Below the pieces are notes generated by a model. It made no database searches. It had not been told where the DNA came from and saw only the letters and a program-made list of their open reading frames with translations. Of a DNA stretch of 64,000 nucleotides, positions 26,689 through 38,333 are shown piece after piece. The stretch covers positions 1,150,212-1,214,211 of the forward strand of contig JAQFVV010000153.1 in the NCBI GenBank assembly GCA_028023455.1, in the 5' to 3' direction. This stretch comes from Epiperipatus broadwayi (taxonomy: Eukaryota; Onychophora; Udeonychophora; Euonychophora; Peripatidae). The position numbers and the translations under genes were made by a program. Numbering within the stretch: position 1 is the stretch's first letter; every line of letters begins with the position of its first letter.

Positions 26689-27936
26689 AAAAAAAGTGAC
26701 TAGTCATCAAAAGTCTAAATCATCAAGTGAACAATTCAACATTTTAAGTATATTCTATAGATTGTCTTTTGAATTAATAAGAGTAACACAATTACAACAT
26801 ACAAGTATATGTTTATGATATACAAGCTTCTTTTGCATTCTGACTTCTAACTATAACAATGTCTACTAGAAGTCATTGCTTTGAGCAATAATATTTTATA
26901 GTGAGTTGTATGTCTAAATAAAATGTTTATACTCAATTTATGTGTTGTACAAAATTTCATTGACAACAAAACTTTTTTCCAACAACAATATGATTAAAAT
27001 TTATCGTTTGCACTAACATGTGCATTAAAGTCTGCAAGAAGAAGCATTCAAGTGTTATGATATTAATAAAATAATACTATTCAGCAAATAATAATCCTTT
27101 TTCTGAACTATTCAAATCTAACATTGCAATGTAAGTACTAATAAAGTGAGCACACATACTATTGTGCAAAATATATTTTAGTGGATCAGCCTTACATTAG
27201 TATGTCTAATAAATCCAAAAATAGAAAATACCACATTAACATTATGCAGCTATCTTTCACTGGTTAATCTAATTTTTCAAAAAAATACTCTCTTCAAAAT
27301 AAGAAATATAAATAGATTCAGACAAGAAAAAAAGATGTTCAACTTCACACACATCTAACTGCCTGCAAAGTTTAAAACTCTGGTGTAATACAGATCAAAA
27401 TTTGTCGTAAGCCCTTGGAAAAATCCACACTTTCAAATAATTGCTGATATAGAAGCTAGATACAAAAATCTTCCAAAGAGGGAAAATATAATTAAACAAA
27501 ATTTACATTCCATACCCGAAAAATCCAATAATATTTATAAAACATAGTCTAAATGCATAGATGAATTCAAAAATACATGCAAAATAATAATACCATAGGC
27601 CTTAAAGAAGATAAAGATAATAGATTCATGCTAATAAATATTAATGATAATATTCAGAAAGTGATCACTCAAATTTATAAATTAAAGTTTAAATGTGTAG
27701 AGACAACATAAACGTTATGGAAGATAAATTCATCATGGTCATATTAAAAAGGCATTACAACAAGGCATATAACAGACTGAAATATTTAAAAATGTATTCA
27801 TCTGCAGCATTTCCACCTTGCTTATTTGCTAATATAAAATTGACAAAGAAAATAACCTCTTCACTTGATAATTTGTTTTTGATGCTAATATTACTACAAT
27901 GCCACCAAAACTCCCATTGAGTGGCCAACCACACAT

Positions 27937-28435
27937 CTTGGCTTTGGAAAATACATGACCAAATCCTCTCTAGAGTTTGTCAAGTATATCAACACTTATC
28001 AAATAAAAGAAAACCATAAACTTGCATCACTTGACATCATTGAACTGTACAGATCAGTCCCATATAAACAATCAATTAGTATAATCCAAGCTGCAAAACA
28101 CCAAATAATCCAAGAACTGCTGTAAAATACTGAATACAACCTTCAAAAAAGTCAGTTTATTTTTGATATGCTAAAATAGATAGATAATGACATCATGACA
28201 TTGTTCAACAGTCATTACTAGAAGATAGATTATGCGTAATCCATGGATTTTCTCCATTAGTGGCATTATTAGCAGTGTAACATTTTCTAAGTTTGAAGAT
28301 GAAATTATTTCTAAATATTTAATTATCAAACCCAATTTGGTTTACAAATGCTATGTCAACAACATTTTGATATGTGTGCCAGAAGAATACATTACAAATA
28401 TGGGCAAAAAGTTAGTGCAGAAATCTGCATTCTGA
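27937..28435 (+). pseudogene. PLE reverse transcriptase remnant
   Basis: One frame is open from 27937 to 28122. It reads LGFGKYMTKSSLEFVKYIN, then KLASLDIIELYRSVPYKQS. This matches the PLE pattern in which an NLAKYL-like segment is followed by motif A (SFDVVxLFTxVP). From 28232, in another frame, come MRNPWIFSISGIISS (worn MGxPxSPxxA motif B), FSKFEDEIISKYL and then CYVNNILICVP, which stands for the YVDD box (motif C) with both Asp changed to Asn. Loss of the catalytic aspartates and several stops make it inactive. Confidence 0.8.
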
Positions 28436-28964
28436 TGGACAATAGAAAATGAAAATGCTTCTAAAGATCTGAAATTGTTAGACTTATATAGTCAATTGAA
28501 TAACAACATGCTAGATTATAAAATGATCATTAAGCCTATTAAAATTTATTATGCAATTTACCCTGTCTTTCACACTGACAATACATAAATTAGCTGGGAT
28601 AAAAAATTTCTTAAACAGAAATTTCAATTTTTGTAAATATAAGGCCGATTGAAAAGCTAATATACAGATGTATATAAAGTATCTATGTAAAATTGATTAC
28701 TATAGCAATTAGTTAATCAACTCAGTTAAGAAATTTTATAACTAAATAAAACAAATACAAATAATAGGTAGATAATAAACCATGGATAAGTTTGTACATA
28801 TTGAAGTTATCATAAAAAAATGAAGAAAATCTACTCTAACACATATAATGTAAGTCTGAGACCTCTTCTCCCCAATTATTTAGAATATTAAATAATATAA
28901 ATGATAAAATATTCCAAGATCAAACTCCACAGATCACTTATTAAATTGAACACATAATGACTCT

Positions 28965-29170
28965 TATAGTTTGGTATAGTATGGGGAGACTCATACAAAT
29001 ATTGACACTAGAATCTTACAACACAAATACTTATACCAACATACTCTTGGAACATAACAACAGTCTGGTCATATTTTCAACCCAGTAATTGTTGAGATCA
29101 TCTGTAGTGAAAGTGAAGCCAGTAAGCAAAAGATAAAAAAAGAATGATTCGTTTTTAACAATTCCCATGC
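28965..29170 (+). pseudogene. PLE GIY-YIG endonuclease and C-terminal tail remnant
   Basis: A single frame, interrupted by stops, reads YGETHTNIDTRILQHKY, as in the GIY-YIG core (YIGETxRxLxTRIxEHK), then YQHTLG. It continues as SGHIFNPVIVEIICSES and ASKQKIKKE, matching the PLE C-terminal pattern HxFDWxxxxILxxExxxxKRKxxE. It lies about 0.5 kb after the RT remnant, the normal PLE order. GIY-YIG nucleases cut the target DNA during PLE insertion. Confidence 0.7.
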
Positions 29171-29350
29171 AATCTATTTCAGCAATCTAAAAAATATAAT
29201 ATGTAAATTACCAATTTACATAAATTAGCATTCCATATAAATTATACAATGCATCCTGCAGCTAATGAATGCTATAAATCTGGCTTCATTGGCTGAAAGC
29301 ACACTCAGCTTTTGTCGATATGTAACATGTATATACCAAATAAAACCTCT

Positions 29351-30068
29351 GCTGAGCTACCATTCAAAACATTGAAATAAATGAATTACAATTAACATAA
29401 GGATAGAAAAAAAATGTGAATATTAAACAGAATAGTAAAATTTTAATCAATATAGTTTATATCAATTGAATTGCTGAGAATCATAATAATAATTTACCTT
29501 CAGGCTAATCATTTAAAATCTAACAGTGCCATCACTAAAATCTTTAAATGTGTAAAAAAAAAAAAAGTAATAAATAAGATTAAAATAAAGCTTGGAATCA
29601 TCAATCAAGTATCTCTTCCATAAAATAGAACTTTGACATCTCTAATTCCAATTGATGAAAACTCTTTTTATATTGTAATAATATTGTTATTTCTTTAAAT
29701 ACAGGATTGAACTGGTTATATGAAAAAAATTCTCTGCCTATTTATGACTTCAGCCTAGTTTCAATCTCTATGTCACTGTAATGACAAATTTGAAATTATG
29801 TCATTGATTTGTAATTTACTTATATTGGAAAATAAGTCTGTACATATTACAAATGTGTAAGCTAGAGATTAACGTAATGAGGAATTTTAGTTTTATGTTC
29901 TCCAGTAATGGCAAACAGTCATATTATTTATTTATTGTATCACTAATAGATGATTTTCATACTCATATTACATTATGACTTTTATTTTCTGATATTCAGA
30001 AATTTCATTCCATTGACTTGCCTTATTTAAAAAATAATTTAAATTGCACTAGGGATAATAAAAATATC
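29351..30068. other. AT-rich stretch, nothing recognised
   Basis: No gene or repeat end was recognised. Confidence 0.5.
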
Positions 30069-30076
30069 ATCTTGGG

Positions 30077-31315
30077 CAGAGGCAGATTAAGCAGTAAGTG
30101 GACTAAGCAGCCCACATAGGACCCCAAGGTTTTAAAATGTCTTTTCATAAGGATTCCAGGAAAATTATGTTTTTTGTATACAATCAACCTTCCTATATAA
30201 GTTTTTGAAAAAAATTTATTTGAGTTTTGGTGGGATTCTAACTTTTAACTGAACATCAGGGAGTGAAACTAGTATAGCATAAATAGTCTCAAATTAGGTA
30301 AATATATATATTTTAATTACACTAAAATTCAACCCCTCCCAAAATAATAATTTGATTTAAATACTCTGCTTTTGAAAAAATTATTGTAAATAAATTTTGT
30401 TGTTTTTCTGAAGCTGATTTATCTCCATAGGGTTTTTTCTAAATTATATTTTTATTGGAGACAAGTAAAAATGAATTTTCTTTCTTAACATCTTAACAAC
30501 ATTATCATAAAAAAAAAATTTTTTAATAGGCATTGTTTTGAAGCTAAAAGCTTTTAAACTACTTTACAAAAAAAAAAAAATCGAACATGAATTTACAATA
30601 AAAGAAAATTTCATAGTCATATTCATTTTATGTCATATGTGATAACACCAAGGCAGAATTATCTCAAAGAACTCAGACGTGTGAAGTTGGTGAAGAGGCT
30701 TTTCGAATATTTTTTGATTGGAATTTATCAATATAAGAAAAAAAAGAACGGTGATAATGAAGTTAAGGATATTTACAAAATTGACATTGATATTTGTAAT
30801 TTTGAAGATGAATTTGACCATTTTTTAATATTTCTAAGAAAAAATGGGGACATCATAAAAACCACACCAGACTTCTATAAAGCCACCAAAGAAATATCTT
30901 GCACATTTCTGAATGGTGAAATATTATTGAAAATTGTTTTTAACAATTCCCTTATCTAATGTGTCAAAAAGACCATTTTCTGTTTTAAAGTGTGCAAAAA
31001 ATTATTTAAGGAGTACTATGGGAGAAGAAAGATTAAATAATATGGCCATTCTGCATATAGAGCAGGAAATTTTAAACTGAATTGACACTACAAAAATAAT
31101 TGATGAATTTACAAAAAATAAAACAATATGGAAATTTATGTAAAAATATGTTTTTTAATAAATTCATTAATGTGTTATGGTATAAAATTTTTGATTAATT
31201 TTCTTTTTTGTTAATAACTTAATGAGAGTTTGCTTGAAATTTTTTTTCTAACTTGAGTTTGAGGGTCCTGAAATTTTTACTGCTTGGGGACCCCACTTGG
31301 CTTGGTCCACCTCTG
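30077..31315 (+). mobile_element. Internally deleted hAT transposon with perfect 8-bp target duplication
   Basis: Ends are CAGAGGCAGATTAA and, reverse-complemented from the right, CAGAGGTGGACCAA, typical hAT ends. The flanks carry an identical 8-bp duplication, atcttggg (30069-30076 and 31316-31323), the size hATs produce. The right-hand half holds a transposase C-terminus; the N-terminal and catalytic parts are missing, so this is a non-autonomous deletion derivative. The intact duplication suggests fairly late insertion. Confidence 0.93.
30630..31125 (+). pseudogene. hAT transposase C-terminal (dimerisation) remnant
   Basis: The first frame (30630-30959, about 109 residues) ends with FLNGEILLKIVFNN, like FPNVExALRIFLT. 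After a frameshift the second frame from 30961 reads VSKRPFSVLKCAKNYLRSTM, then GEERLNNMAILHIEQEIL and, past a stop, IIDEFTKNK. This is the hAT C-terminal dimerisation motif (SAERSFSKLKLIKNYLRSTM...RLxxLAxLxIExEI) of the ZMYM1-related hAT group. One frameshift and one TGA break it, and no catalytic residues remain. Confidence 0.85.
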
Positions 31316-31501
31316 ATCTTGGGGAGATTAAGACCTTATTTATTTTTTAGATCTTTAATTTAGTCGATTTTGGAATTATTTAGCATAGACTGCAGATTAC
31401 CATATGAAAAAAGTCTGAATGTCATTTTTTTAAAGTTCTTGTCTTATTCTTTAGCCAAAAATATATTTGTACTGCATATAATGATCAATATCAAATGGTT
31501 A

Positions 31502-31927
31502 AAAACAACTACATCATCTGCAAAATCTAAATGACTTAAATAATCTCCATTTACTTTCACTCCACAAAATACTTCTTACAGCACTGTTGTAAAAAGTTTT
31601 GAAGATATGGAATCACCCTATCTTAAACCCTTTTTAATGTTGATTTTTCTACTATCATTATGTAATCTAATTGTTGCTCTTGCATTTTTATAAATATTCT
31701 TTAAAATATGACAATATCCTGGATCTACACCTTGATGATCCAATGCTTTAATCACTGAAGTAATGTTTATAGAATCAAATGCCTTTTCATAGTTTACAAA
31801 TCTTAAGCATAATGGCAGCTCATATTCATTTGTCCTTTCTATAATTTCTCTCAATACCTGGATATGATCTACTGCACTAAAACCACTTTTAAATCCAGCT
31901 TGTTCTCTTGGTTGGTGGAAATCCAGT
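31502..31927 (-). pseudogene. LINE RT, motifs up to FADD (inverted segment)
   Basis: The minus-strand frame gives GFKSGFSAVDHIQVLREII, then LRFVNYEKAFDSINI (motif A) and KNARATIRLHNDSRKINI. After a TAG that replaces the Gln of KGLRQGDxISxKLF, it continues as VKVNGDYLSHLDFADDVVVF. The catalytic FADD is intact. Only a few stops are present, so this copy is younger than the other LINE fragments in the window. Confidence 0.9.
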
Positions 31928-31929
31928 GT

Positions 31930-32640
31930 TTTGCTTTAGAGCTATAGGAAATGTTGCAGGAGTTATCAGATGAAAGTAAGAAAGTAGGACTAAAGATAAA
32001 TGTTAAAAAGACTAAAGTAATGTTTAATAGATTTTCTCAAAATATGAAAATAAAGTTTGATTATGATGAGTTAGAAGTTAACAGTTACAAATATCTTGGT
32101 CAGATTATTAATACAGATGGAAATATAATGGATGAAATTAATCATAAAATTAAACTTGGTTGGAGTGCTTTTGGTAGAAATAACTTGATACTAAAATGAA
32201 ATATGCCTATGTGTTTAAAAAGGAAAGTTTTTAATAAATGTGTTTTGCCAGTTCTTACTTATGGATCTGAGACTTGGCCACTTAATAGAAGAGCAATACA
32301 GAGACTTCAGACCACTCAAAGAAGTATGGAGAGATGCATGTTGGGAGTAACAAGAAGAGATTGAAAATGCAATGTATGGGTAAGAGAACAAACAGGTGTT
32401 ACTGACCTCTTGGGCTGGACATATTGTTAGAAGAGATGATAATAAATGGACAATTAAAATTTTAAACTGGATTCCAACAGATTGTAAAAGTCCCAGAAAG
32501 AGACCACATGTGAGATGGATGGATGAAATAAGAAAGTGTGCAGGGGTGATGTGAAGAAGAGAAGCTAAAGATAGGAAAAGATGGATTGAACTTGGAGAGA
32601 CCTTCATCCTGCAGTGGATTGATAATGGTTGATGATGATG
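31930..32640 (+). pseudogene. LINE ORF2 C-terminal part
   Basis: The frame from 31930 runs ALEL(stop)EMLQELSDES, then KKVGLKINVKKTKVMFN, NSYKYLGQIINTDGNI, KRKVFNKCVLPVLTYGSETW and QRLQTTQRSMERCMLG. After a frameshift it continues with the region around RRDDNKWTIKIL and KSPRKRPHVRWMDEI. This is the thumb and C-terminal region of RTE-like endonuclease-RT proteins. The ORF ends at QWIDNG, immediately followed by the (GAT)n tail, so the 3' end is complete. Confidence 0.9.
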
Positions 32641-32659
32641 ATGATCAAATGGTTAGCTT

Positions 32660-34080
32660 GATTTGACATGGGCTAACTATTTTTTTTAAAAAAAAGCATT
32701 CTAAACGTGAGTGAAATGGAAAAAAGTTACAACTTTTACTAGGCCGTAATCTGAACTACGTTCATGATCATAAAAGAGAAGATGCATTATTAATCTAATA
32801 CGAAGATCTTTAGTAATTGTATATAATATAACGTTTAATTGTATGCGAACTAATTAACTATCAATATTGTATTATCCCAAAAGTAAAACTAAAGTATACC
32901 CATTGTATAAAAGAGAGACATTACACGCTTAACATAAAAAAGATAATTTATTTAATATTGTATGTAGAGATTTTTAGTTTAGTACTAGGTATAATTTCAT
33001 GAATTTGTTTTTAGTGTAAAATTAATATATATTTTTTTATTACAAAAAACAATTTTAAATGCGAAAGTTCTATTAGCATTCTATGTTTTTAAAACAATGT
33101 TGTTTAAGTATAAATTCCAATCATTATCAAAAACACAAGTCTGTAATTACAACATATATATTCACGTGTGTGTACGCACACACAAGCACTCGCACTTAGA
33201 GATGAATCTTGCTGGGCTTTGATTTAAAAAGTACTATAAGTTATAATATTTAGAAATGATTCGGAATTATCTATTTATTGTGGTAAATGTGAAGTGTGTG
33301 TGTGTGTATGTCAAGTTATAAAAAAAATTAGTCATTAAAAATGTAAACTATAATTCTTATCAATAACTCATTGATAATTTTTTACATACAAATTCAAATG
33401 AATGCAAATATTTTTAATAACTGGTATGGTGAAGTATGTGGCTAGAAGATAGATGATCAAAGATAAAGCTTATCTTGTTTGTATTTTTCAAATAATTCTT
33501 GTTCGCTCTGATTTATATTGCAAAGATTTATCTGTATACCGTATATTTAAAATTTGTTATATTATCAAAATTTTTTTATGTAAATTTTATAATTTACTTT
33601 ATTAGTAGTATTTCTTTAACTTTCAAATTCTAATAGATTTTTTTTTTAATCGATTACTTTTTAATTATTTTTTTTATCAAAGTTTTATTATGTCTTAGCA
33701 TAAGAAATCTGCTGTCTGTTAAACCTCTTCCAGCTATTAATTTTTAATAAATAGTTTTTATATCCCTTTAAGCTATCTTCTACAACATTTCTTTTAAAAG
33801 CGATAACACAAATACGTGCTAAGCATCTGTAGGTTCAGCAATATATTTTTCTGCTGGGGATTCATTCATCTAAAAAACTATATATTACATAGAAATCGTG
33901 ATAAATAATATGTATATTTATTTAAATAGCTGTCCTAATAATTTTTAAATTTATTCCCAAAAATAACTTAAGAATATTTAATATATATTCTGAATTCTTG
34001 TTGTTGTATATATACGATAAAATAAACTATTAAACTTATTTCTTCTTTAGAATACTATTAATATAAATGTATATATACAT
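32660..34080. other. AT-rich stretch, nothing recognised
   Basis: Only a short palindromic GT/AC tract near 33163-33183 stands out. Confidence 0.5.
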
Positions 34081-34165
34081 CCGACTCTCGTGCCCTAATC
34101 TGGGTTTGAATCTGGATTGGGTAAAAATTCAGATTTTTTTTAAATTCCAGATTCAGGATTGTTTT
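34081..34165 (+). repeat. SINE-like fragment with B-box
   Basis: CTGGGTTTGAATCTGGATTG resembles a tRNA B box. The sequence after it (gggtaaaaattcagat) parallels that at 55700-55725, so both are probably copies of one SINE family. Confidence 0.45.
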
Positions 34166-34299
34166 TTTTTTTCTTTTGGAGAGTTATTAAGAGAAAAATT
34201 ATAATTAAATACATTTCACTATTTTATGAAAAGATATCTTTATTATTTTTTTTAATCTCTTTTTTTTTAAATACTTATCACAACTTTAAAAATTATAAT

Positions 34300-34432
34300 A
34301 ATAATCACTAAATAGTTTTATTGCTTGGCAATTCATAAGAAGTTCAATGAAGTGTCACAACTGGAATCGGTCCGAAAACCTCCCATATACAACCAAACAC
34401 TTTACCACTGCACTAAACCACACGGAGCATCC
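34300..34432 (-). mobile_element. tRNA-derived SINE, second family, minus strand
   Basis: On the minus strand, A-box-like TGGTTTAGTGCAGTGG (34405-34420) and B-box-like GGACCGATTCCAG (34361-34373) are spaced as in a tRNA. The 3' part (34300-34350) recurs at 55026-55110, showing it is a dispersed element and not a tRNA gene. Confidence 0.65.
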
Positions 34433-34449
34433 ACAATTGATTTAATTTA

Positions 34450-35569
34450 ATAAATGCGCATTTAAAAAAGAGTGGAATCAATCCTTTGATTTTGCAAAGT
34501 TTGTCTATTAAATGATTATTTTTTTAAACGTGTTAATCCAAAAGCAGTTGCTGACAAAAGTATATTAGGTATTAAAAAAGCATTAGCACACATAAAAATA
34601 TATTTAATCACTTTACTATGCAAAATACAGAAATCTATTGGCAGTGACCAAATTTCATAAAACCAGACTTTAAAAAAATCAGTTCTGTATTATATAAGCC
34701 ACAAGAAGAAGAAGAAAAATCATATAATATCATTTGTTGAGTATTGGTTCTTTAACTTAAGTTTAGTTGATAATGATATATAATAAACTATTATGCAAAA
34801 ATCCAGTCCAATATTAGGACAAACTATTTTTGTCCAAGTGACTAAGATGTTTGATAACAATTATTGGTTGTTGCTAATACTGGCTTAATTAGTTAGCGCA
34901 GTTTAGAACAGTGGTGGAAAGACACTCAAGTTAGAAATTCCTGAATTCATTTTTGGTGTTTAAATGTTATACATCTTTCTAAATAATTAACCATTGATAT
35001 ATTTGCATTCAATTAATAGTGCCTGTAACTCTTGTCTTTTCTAGTTTTCAATAATTAACATCTATATTAGACACTTGGTGACATTTTTTAATTATTTTTG
35101 AGCCTCAACTTAATTTCTGAATATTACCTCTTACTATTGCCTTTATTTTTTATTTAGGATACAAATCAAAATGCTTGGTTAATTCTATAACTCTAATGAT
35201 AAATCAATTGCTTTTCCTTTATACAATTTCAGAAATATGCTTATTCTTTTCAGTTATATTTTATATCTGCTAAATAGCTGGATTTAACTCTATGCAAGCA
35301 TAAATATTCAATGAACTGATATAATTAGTCATATTAAGTAGGTTTTGACTATTAACCTTTATCAGAGAGGAAGATAGTCATTTAGAAACCATCTTTCAAA
35401 CATTTTAAATATAATTCAGTTATTTACAGAATATATGCTAATAATTTTAAAGCTATAAAAATTATGCAAGTTTTGATTTATTATATAGTATTTATGGAAA
35501 CTCAAAAATATCTTCAATTACCATATAATGACACTAAAATATATTTCTAAGATAATGTCAGACCTATAC
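34450..35569. other. AT-rich stretch, nothing recognised
   Basis: No gene or repeat end was recognised. Confidence 0.5.
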
Positions 35570-35577
35570 AACTAGAC

Positions 35578-37059
35578 CAGGGATGGCCAAACTTTTAGAC
35601 AATGGGGGTGACTTTTTTGGTGAAAGTGTACATGAGGGTGACTATGTTTTTTTTCAAGGCTTTGAACTGAAAACCAGAAAAAAATGTAATTTTTGCCGGA
35701 ATGAAAATCAAAATGGAAAAAAATAATGTTTTGAGCATGTACTTACAAATTGGTGTTTTTTTTTAATAAGGGTTTTTTAGGTACTCAGAAAATATTGGCA
35801 ATGCTTTTTGAAGATATGAACTGTTGAAGACACTTTATATGACTACTATTAAATTACCTCAGCTCCCTCTAGTATTATAATTGTTCATTTCACTCTATAA
35901 AATATTTATTAATGGACTGTTCTTCATGATGACACTTGTATGCAGCTTTAACTCACTCTCAAACTTAATTTTTACATTATTTTGCCAATTTTACGGTCAT
36001 TTTATCAAGAAAAATGTATCATATGATGCTGCCCTCTTTACAATTATTTTACAACTAAAAAATCAATAACATTTAAATTTAAAGTTATAACAATGAGATA
36101 AGTCCTGCCTTCCAAGGCACTGATTAATTGTTTTACATTCTCTACACAAGGGAGCACTTGTCAACAATTTTGACAGTTCTAATTACTTTGTTTTGATTTT
36201 CAAAATGAAAATGTATGTTTTAGAGTATCTTTTTACATATTTATTATTATTATCATAACAAATTTGGAAAAATATAATTATTTTAGAAGAATAGTTCAGA
36301 TTTTAGTAAAAATTATTTACTTTTAGATGAAAGTAAATTAAGAAAGAAAGCAATGACATGGGTTGCATTTTGTAATAGGTTATGAAATCTACATTTTATG
36401 TTGTTTGCTATAAATTATTTTTATCAATTATAAATAGAAATTTATTTTTGAAAAAACTTTCATTTACTTTAATAATCTGACAAGTTATTAATTTGCTTTT
36501 TAGAAGCTAAACTAAAGCAAGTATAATTTTAAAAGATTAAATATATATTTTACTGTTGATTCTATAATTGACCAAATCAAAAATTTAAAACTTTAATTAA
36601 CTCAGCTAGTAGGTGTTTTGAATGAGGTAAAGATTAAATTACAATTATTAAATTACTATAGAAAGTGTTTTAAAAAGTTTACAATTTCTTTATTTTAAAA
36701 TCATTCATTAAAATTCTTGTTTCTCCAGGACAAGTTATTTTCATTTCTTTTCTGGAAAAGGTCAATTAAATATTTTAAGAATTTTAGTTTTAATGTTACA
36801 CAAAAATAATTTACTTCTTTTCAACATCCAACCTGAGTTTATTTTTGAGATTGACAATAACAATGGGAGTTATTTTAAATTTAATTATTTTTAAACGAAA
36901 ATAATTTTGAATTTTTACTTTTTTATTATTATTTTTTATATTCAAATTAGCTCTGAATTTATTATTATGATTTGTCAATGTTCATATCAGCTTTGTGATT
37001 GACTTCCAGAGACATTGTGATCAATTGGTCAACCACAGTAGACATCTTGGCCATCCCTG
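35578..37059. mobile_element. hAT-like non-autonomous element
   Basis: Terminal inverted repeats begin CAGGGATGGCCAA on both sides (right end reverse-complemented: CAGGGATGGCCAAGATG). The flanking 8-mers aactagac and aattggac match at six of eight positions, a worn hAT-size duplication. No transposase frame was seen. Its centre is similar to the piggyBac-type MITE family described at 50631-51395, so it appears to have received such an insertion. Confidence 0.8.
35840..36640 (+). mobile_element. piggyBac-type MITE copy X1, worn
   Basis: Shares with the copies at 37098 and 50631 the blocks around gatgctgccctct, aattattttaca, aaaaatcaataa and the 3' block ataattgaccaaatcaaaa. Its ends are not clear. 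It lies wholly inside the hAT-like element. Confidence 0.6.
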
Positions 37060-38107
37060 AATTGGACAAAAGTGTTGTATAGATTTCAATTGTTTAACCT
37101 TTTCCAGGATTTCTCCAATCAAAAATGGTCATGATTTCAAGTCACTCGAATACCATCATTTTTAAGATTTTACAGTCATTTTCAAGCTTGAAAAAAGTAC
37201 CGTAAGATGCTGTTCTCTCTAGAATTATTTTACAAATAAAAAATCAATAAATTTGACATTTAAACATTAACAATGGTAGAGGGCATGCTTTTCTCAATTC
37301 TGATTGGTTGATTCTCATTTCAACAAAAGAAGAGGCCTATCAATAATTTTTCATTACTCCAACTTCTTTGTTTTGCATTTCAAAATAAAAATGAATATTT
37401 TAGAGTGTTTTTTTTTTAGTATTTTTTTATATATTATAAATTATTTTCATAAAATATACTGAAAACATAATTATTTTAAAAAAACAGTAAGATTTTAGTA
37501 AAAAATTGTATACATTTACAGGAATATAAATTGAAAAAGAAACCATCGCTAACAACCATTTTGACACTACTCAACAGTTTACATTGCCCCAAACTTTTCA
37601 TTTGATTTTCAAATAAAAATTAATGTTTTAGAATATTTGGCTGGCATTTATTTACATGTATTTTGATAAAATATGCTAAAGATATAAATTATTTTAGGAA
37701 AATAGTGAGATTTTAGTAAAAAATTCTTTACACTAATGTAAATTGAGAGGGAAATCAATGATGTCAGCAACACTTTCTGATTTGTTACTAAGTTTCTTTT
37801 TAGGTCTTCTGCTATCGAATATTTTTATAATTATAAATAGAAATTTATTTTTGATAAACTTTTGTTCACTTTCATAATCTGACAAATTATTAATATACTT
37901 TTTACAAATGAAACTAAAATAAATATAATATTAAAAGATGAATATATTTAAACCATTAAGCATCACATGATCACATTTCCTATACTATCACATTAATTGT
38001 TGATAAACAGAGCAAAACTCCCCATACAGTATTGCCACCTGTGCTAAACAGAGTAATCAATGGATGCCAGAAGGCTTGTGCATAAAATCCCTATCTAATG
38101 CCTACTA

Positions 38108-38166
38108 ATCCAATATCCCCAGACTAGTTTCTGGCTTGTGGCCTTCATCAGTGAGGAGCTTTGGAT
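38108..38166 (-). ncRNA. Hammerhead ribozyme motif 2 (left arm)
   Basis: On the minus strand: CTGATGA (38151-38145), stem II GGC-CACAA-GCC, GAAAC (38131-38127), self-complementary stem III ACTAGT and GTC (cleavage after the C at 38122). Stem I inner TCCTCA/TGGGGA and outer ATCCAA/TTGGAT pair perfectly apart from one G-U. The 10.1/11.1 pair is A-A instead of G-C. Confidence 0.8.
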
Positions 38167-38333
38167 CTGAGAGCACTGCATCTATATCTTAGGATTTAAT
38201 GCAACCCTCTAGCAACCACCTTTTATCTCTACTTAACTACAAAACTATGAGAATGAAATTGAAAACACAAAAAATATTTTCAATCTAGCTCAATAGCTTA
38301 TATAGTCATATGGGTCTGAACTCAGTTCAGCAC

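Larger units (their letters stand above)
26900..29350 (+). mobile_element. Decayed Penelope-like retroelement (PLE)
   Basis: A plus-strand stretch with a composition unlike its flanks holds, in the right order, the RT core and the GIY-YIG endonuclease region that define Penelope-like elements, with many stops and frameshifts. No full frame survives. The outer limits are estimated from composition; the RT and GIY-YIG parts are listed separately. The hammerhead repeat at 25000-25495 is on the same strand upstream, the arrangement known for PLE pLTRs. Confidence 0.8.
31490..32655 (+). mobile_element. RTE-like LINE insertion with inverted 5' part (twin priming)
   Basis: The insert (31502-32643) is flanked by a 12-bp duplication, atcaaatggtta (31490-31501 and 32644-32655). 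Its left part (31502 to about 31927) is minus strand and reads LDFHQPREQAGFKSGFS, FVNYEKAFDSI (motif A) and ends, exactly at the left duplication, with LDFADDVVVF (motif C). Its right part (about 31928-32643) is plus strand and starts just after that point of the protein: EMLQELSDESKKVGLKIN. A (GAT)n tail abuts the right duplication. The broken ends are consecutive in the protein, the hallmark of twin priming. Confidence 0.92.

Noticed and set aside
32215-32607. 130-residue minus-strand open frame
   Set aside because: It is the antisense of the LINE C-terminal coding region on the plus strand.
34300-34432. A functional minus-strand tRNA gene
   Set aside because: A and B boxes are present, but no acceptor stem pairs and its 3' part is repeated at 55026.
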